Origin: Lawsonibacter sp.
GTDB lineage: Bacteria > Bacillota > Clostridia > Oscillospirales > Oscillospiraceae
DNA: 7,076 nt
Direction of reading: 5' to 3'
Assembly (NCBI GenBank): GCA_022793355.1
Contig: JAAWCR010000095.1
Location: forward strand, 1-7,076
This document shows positions 5,955 to 7,076 of the stretch, one piece after another; positions within the stretch are counted from its first letter, which is position 1, and every line of letters starts with the position of its first letter. The translations under genes were made by a program, and so were the position numbers. The notes below the pieces were generated by a model. The model was not told the origin of the DNA and did no database searches. It worked only from the letters and a program-made list of their open reading frames with translations.

Positions 5955-6862
5955 AACGAAACCGCTTTGAAATGGTTGTGCTGAGCTTTCTTGGCGCACT
6001 GGTGATCCTCTCCCTGGTGATTCCTCAGCTGGTCCGGGACGAGGGGAGGATTCAGCCGCTGGCGCTGTCTGTCCTGTTTCGGGATACAGAGAGCTCCGGC
6101 TGGGCCATCGGCCGGCAGGGGATGGAGCAGGCGGCGGACGAGTTGGGGGCGGAGCTGCGCTTTTTGAATCTTACCACCCAAAATGACGGGGAGGAGCAGG
6201 CTGAGCTGCTGCGCCGGGAGGCCGAGGGGGGCGCGGGGGCCCTGGTGGTGATCCCCGCCGACTCTGTAGCCCTGTCTGCCATCCTGATCGGCGGCGGCGT
6301 GTCCTGCCCGGTGGTGGCCCTGGAGTCCCCGGTGGCGGGTGGGGCCGGGGAGGTGGTGCTGGACAACGAGCAGCTGGGCCGCCGTCTTGCGGAGGCGCTG
6401 CTGGAGGACTGGACCTCTGGCCCGGTGCTGCTGCTGGACACCGCCCCCGGCTGCGCCGGCGTCACCGCCCGGCTGGAGGCCGCAGGGGAGGCCCTGGAGG
6501 AGGCCGGGGTGGACGCCGTCCGGATGGAATCGCTGCCCGAGGACGGGAGCGCGGACTGGGTGATGACCTTTGAGCGCTCCGCCACCCTGCGCACCGCCGA
6601 GCGGAAGGAGGCGGAGGGGCTGTCCTTTGCTTTGTACGGCGTGGGCGGGTCCACCGCCATCACCGCCCACCTGGAGCGGGGAACTATCTCCGCGATGGCC
6701 GCCTGGAGCGACTACGCCGCCGGCTATTTGGCGGTGCGCCAGGCGGTGGAGGCGACACGGGAACCGGGGCGGGAGCTGGAGCCGCTGCCGTTTTTCATCT
6801 TGCGAGGGGAGGATATCTATGCGCCGGAATATCAAAAACTGCTTTTCCCGGTTACTTCTTAG
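5951..6862 (+). CDS. Membrane-anchored periplasmic-binding-protein homologue, probable sugar sensor
   Basis: This 303-residue protein is of the periplasmic binding protein type 1 fold (Peripla_BP_4, ribose/galactose/xylose class). The N-terminus has a basic start and a hydrophobic helix at about residues 7-28, with no Cys and no clear cleavage site. It therefore looks like an uncleaved anchor, unlike the lipobox of the next gene. Family landmarks are the first strand and ligand loop (38-51, ending SSGW), ALVVIPAD (97-104), VVALESPV (121-128), VVLDNEQLGRRLAEAL (135-150), YGVGGSTAI (229-237), ISAMAAWSDYAAGYLAV (246-262), and a YQKLLFPV end (294-301). The gene sits between a sensor kinase and an MglB-like gene. 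Together with the anchor, this points to a XylFII-type sensor that binds sugar and activates the kinase, rather than to a transport subunit. The ligand is unknown. A plain ABC transporter binding protein is the alternative. The gene end overlaps the next gene by 44 nt. Confidence 0.85.
   Translation: MKRNRFEMVVLSFLGALVILSLVIPQLVRDEGRIQPLALSVLFRDTESSGWAIGRQGMEQAADELGAELRFLNLTTQNDGEEQAELLRREAEGGAGALVVIPADSVALSAILIGGGVSCPVVALESPVAGGAGEVVLDNEQLGRRLAEALLEDWTSGPVLLLDTAPGCAGVTARLEAAGEALEEAGVDAVRMESLPEDGSADWVMTFERSATLRTAERKEAEGLSFALYGVGGSTAITAHLERGTISAMAAWSDYAAGYLAVRQAVEATREPGRELEPLPFFILRGEDIYAPEYQKLLFPVTS
6806..6813 (+). promoter_or_regulatory. Ribosome binding site of the MglB-like gene
   Basis: GGGGAGGA lies inside the end of the preceding gene, 5 nt before the ATG at 6819. 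It supports that start despite the 44-nt overlap. No in-frame ATG, GTG or TTG follows that would keep the signal peptide. Confidence 0.75.
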
Positions 6863-7076
6863 CCTTTTTGCGTCGCTGATCCTCCTGCTTCCCGCCTGCG
6901 GAAGGCAGGAGCGGGAGAACGGCGGCCTGCGGGTGGGAGTGACCCTTTACGACCAGAGCGATACCTTTATCTCCGCCATGTCCCAGGACCTGGAGCAGCT
7001 GGCTCAGGAGGCGGAGGGGGAGACGGGCCTGAAAATTACCCTGCTGATCTCCGACAGCCGCCACAACCAGACCACC
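6819..7076 (+). CDS. MglB-like sugar-binding lipoprotein (N-terminal part)
   Basis: The frame runs open to the window edge, giving 86 residues. A lipoprotein signal has a basic start (MRRNIK), a hydrophobic core and lipobox LLPAC with Cys27, so the mature protein would be lipid-anchored outside the membrane. The mature part opens with LRVGVTLYDQSDTF (37-50) and later ITLLISDSRHNQ. This aligns without gaps to the start of E. coli MglB (RIGVTIYKYDDNF), keeping the sugar-contacting Asp (here Asp48) and the ring-stacking Phe (here Phe50). It is therefore probably a galactose/glucose-binding protein that delivers sugar to the MglA-MglC importer, or a second sensor subunit. It starts 44 nt inside the preceding gene and so belongs to the regulatory transcript. 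The usual place of mglB, before mglA, is outside the window, so whether this is the only copy is unknown. Confidence 0.82.
   Translation, partial: MRRNIKNCFSRLLLSLFASLILLLPACGRQERENGGLRVGVTLYDQSDTFISAMSQDLEQLAQEAEGETGLKITLLISDSRHNQTT

Noticed and set aside
5597..6835. Long open frame on the minus strand opposite the kinase end and sensor gene (412 codons).
   Set aside because: Same reason: biased composition rich in Gly, Gln, His and Arg, and it runs across two well-supported overlapping plus-strand genes.

Overview
The window is GC-rich, tightly packed and entirely plus-strand. It is a sugar-transport and sugar-sensing locus. High GC, strong GGAGG-type ribosome sites, lipoprotein signals and a YesM/YesN pair next to a sugar ABC transporter suggest a GC-rich Firmicute, probably a gut Clostridia member of the Oscillospiraceae type (Flavonifractor or Intestinimonas-like). 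The taxon is inferred from style, not from a marker gene.

Layout: (1) 1-2042 is the end of a transport operon. It holds the C-terminal half of the ATPase MglA, the permease MglC, and a 52-residue single-helix membrane protein whose start codon overlaps the mglC stop. (2) 2043-2123 is the only real intergenic gap. It holds a GC-rich hairpin with a T-run (terminator or dispersed palindrome) and a perfect TATAAT box. (3) 2124-6862 is a signalling cluster: a YesN-type response regulator, a small lipoprotein gene broken by an apparent one-base frameshift, a YesM/LytS-type sensor kinase, and a membrane-anchored periplasmic-binding-protein homologue. (4) 6819 to the window end is the start of an MglB-like sugar-binding lipoprotein, cut by the edge.

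Working model: the anchored binding protein (5951-6862) senses a sugar outside the membrane and signals through the YesM kinase to the YesN regulator, which would control the neighbouring Mgl-type transporter. This matches the published XylFII-LytS-YesN xylose-sensing arrangement in Clostridium beijerinckii. The neighbouring transporter here is galactose/glucose-type (Mgl), so the signal is probably a hexose, but that is inference. The genes from the regulator to the final lipoprotein are joined by a 14-nt gap, two ATGA overlaps and a 44-nt overlap, so they are very likely one transcript.

Least explained are the 52-residue membrane protein after mglC and the frameshifted lipoprotein between regulator and kinase. 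No RNA genes, mobile elements or CRISPR arrays were seen.
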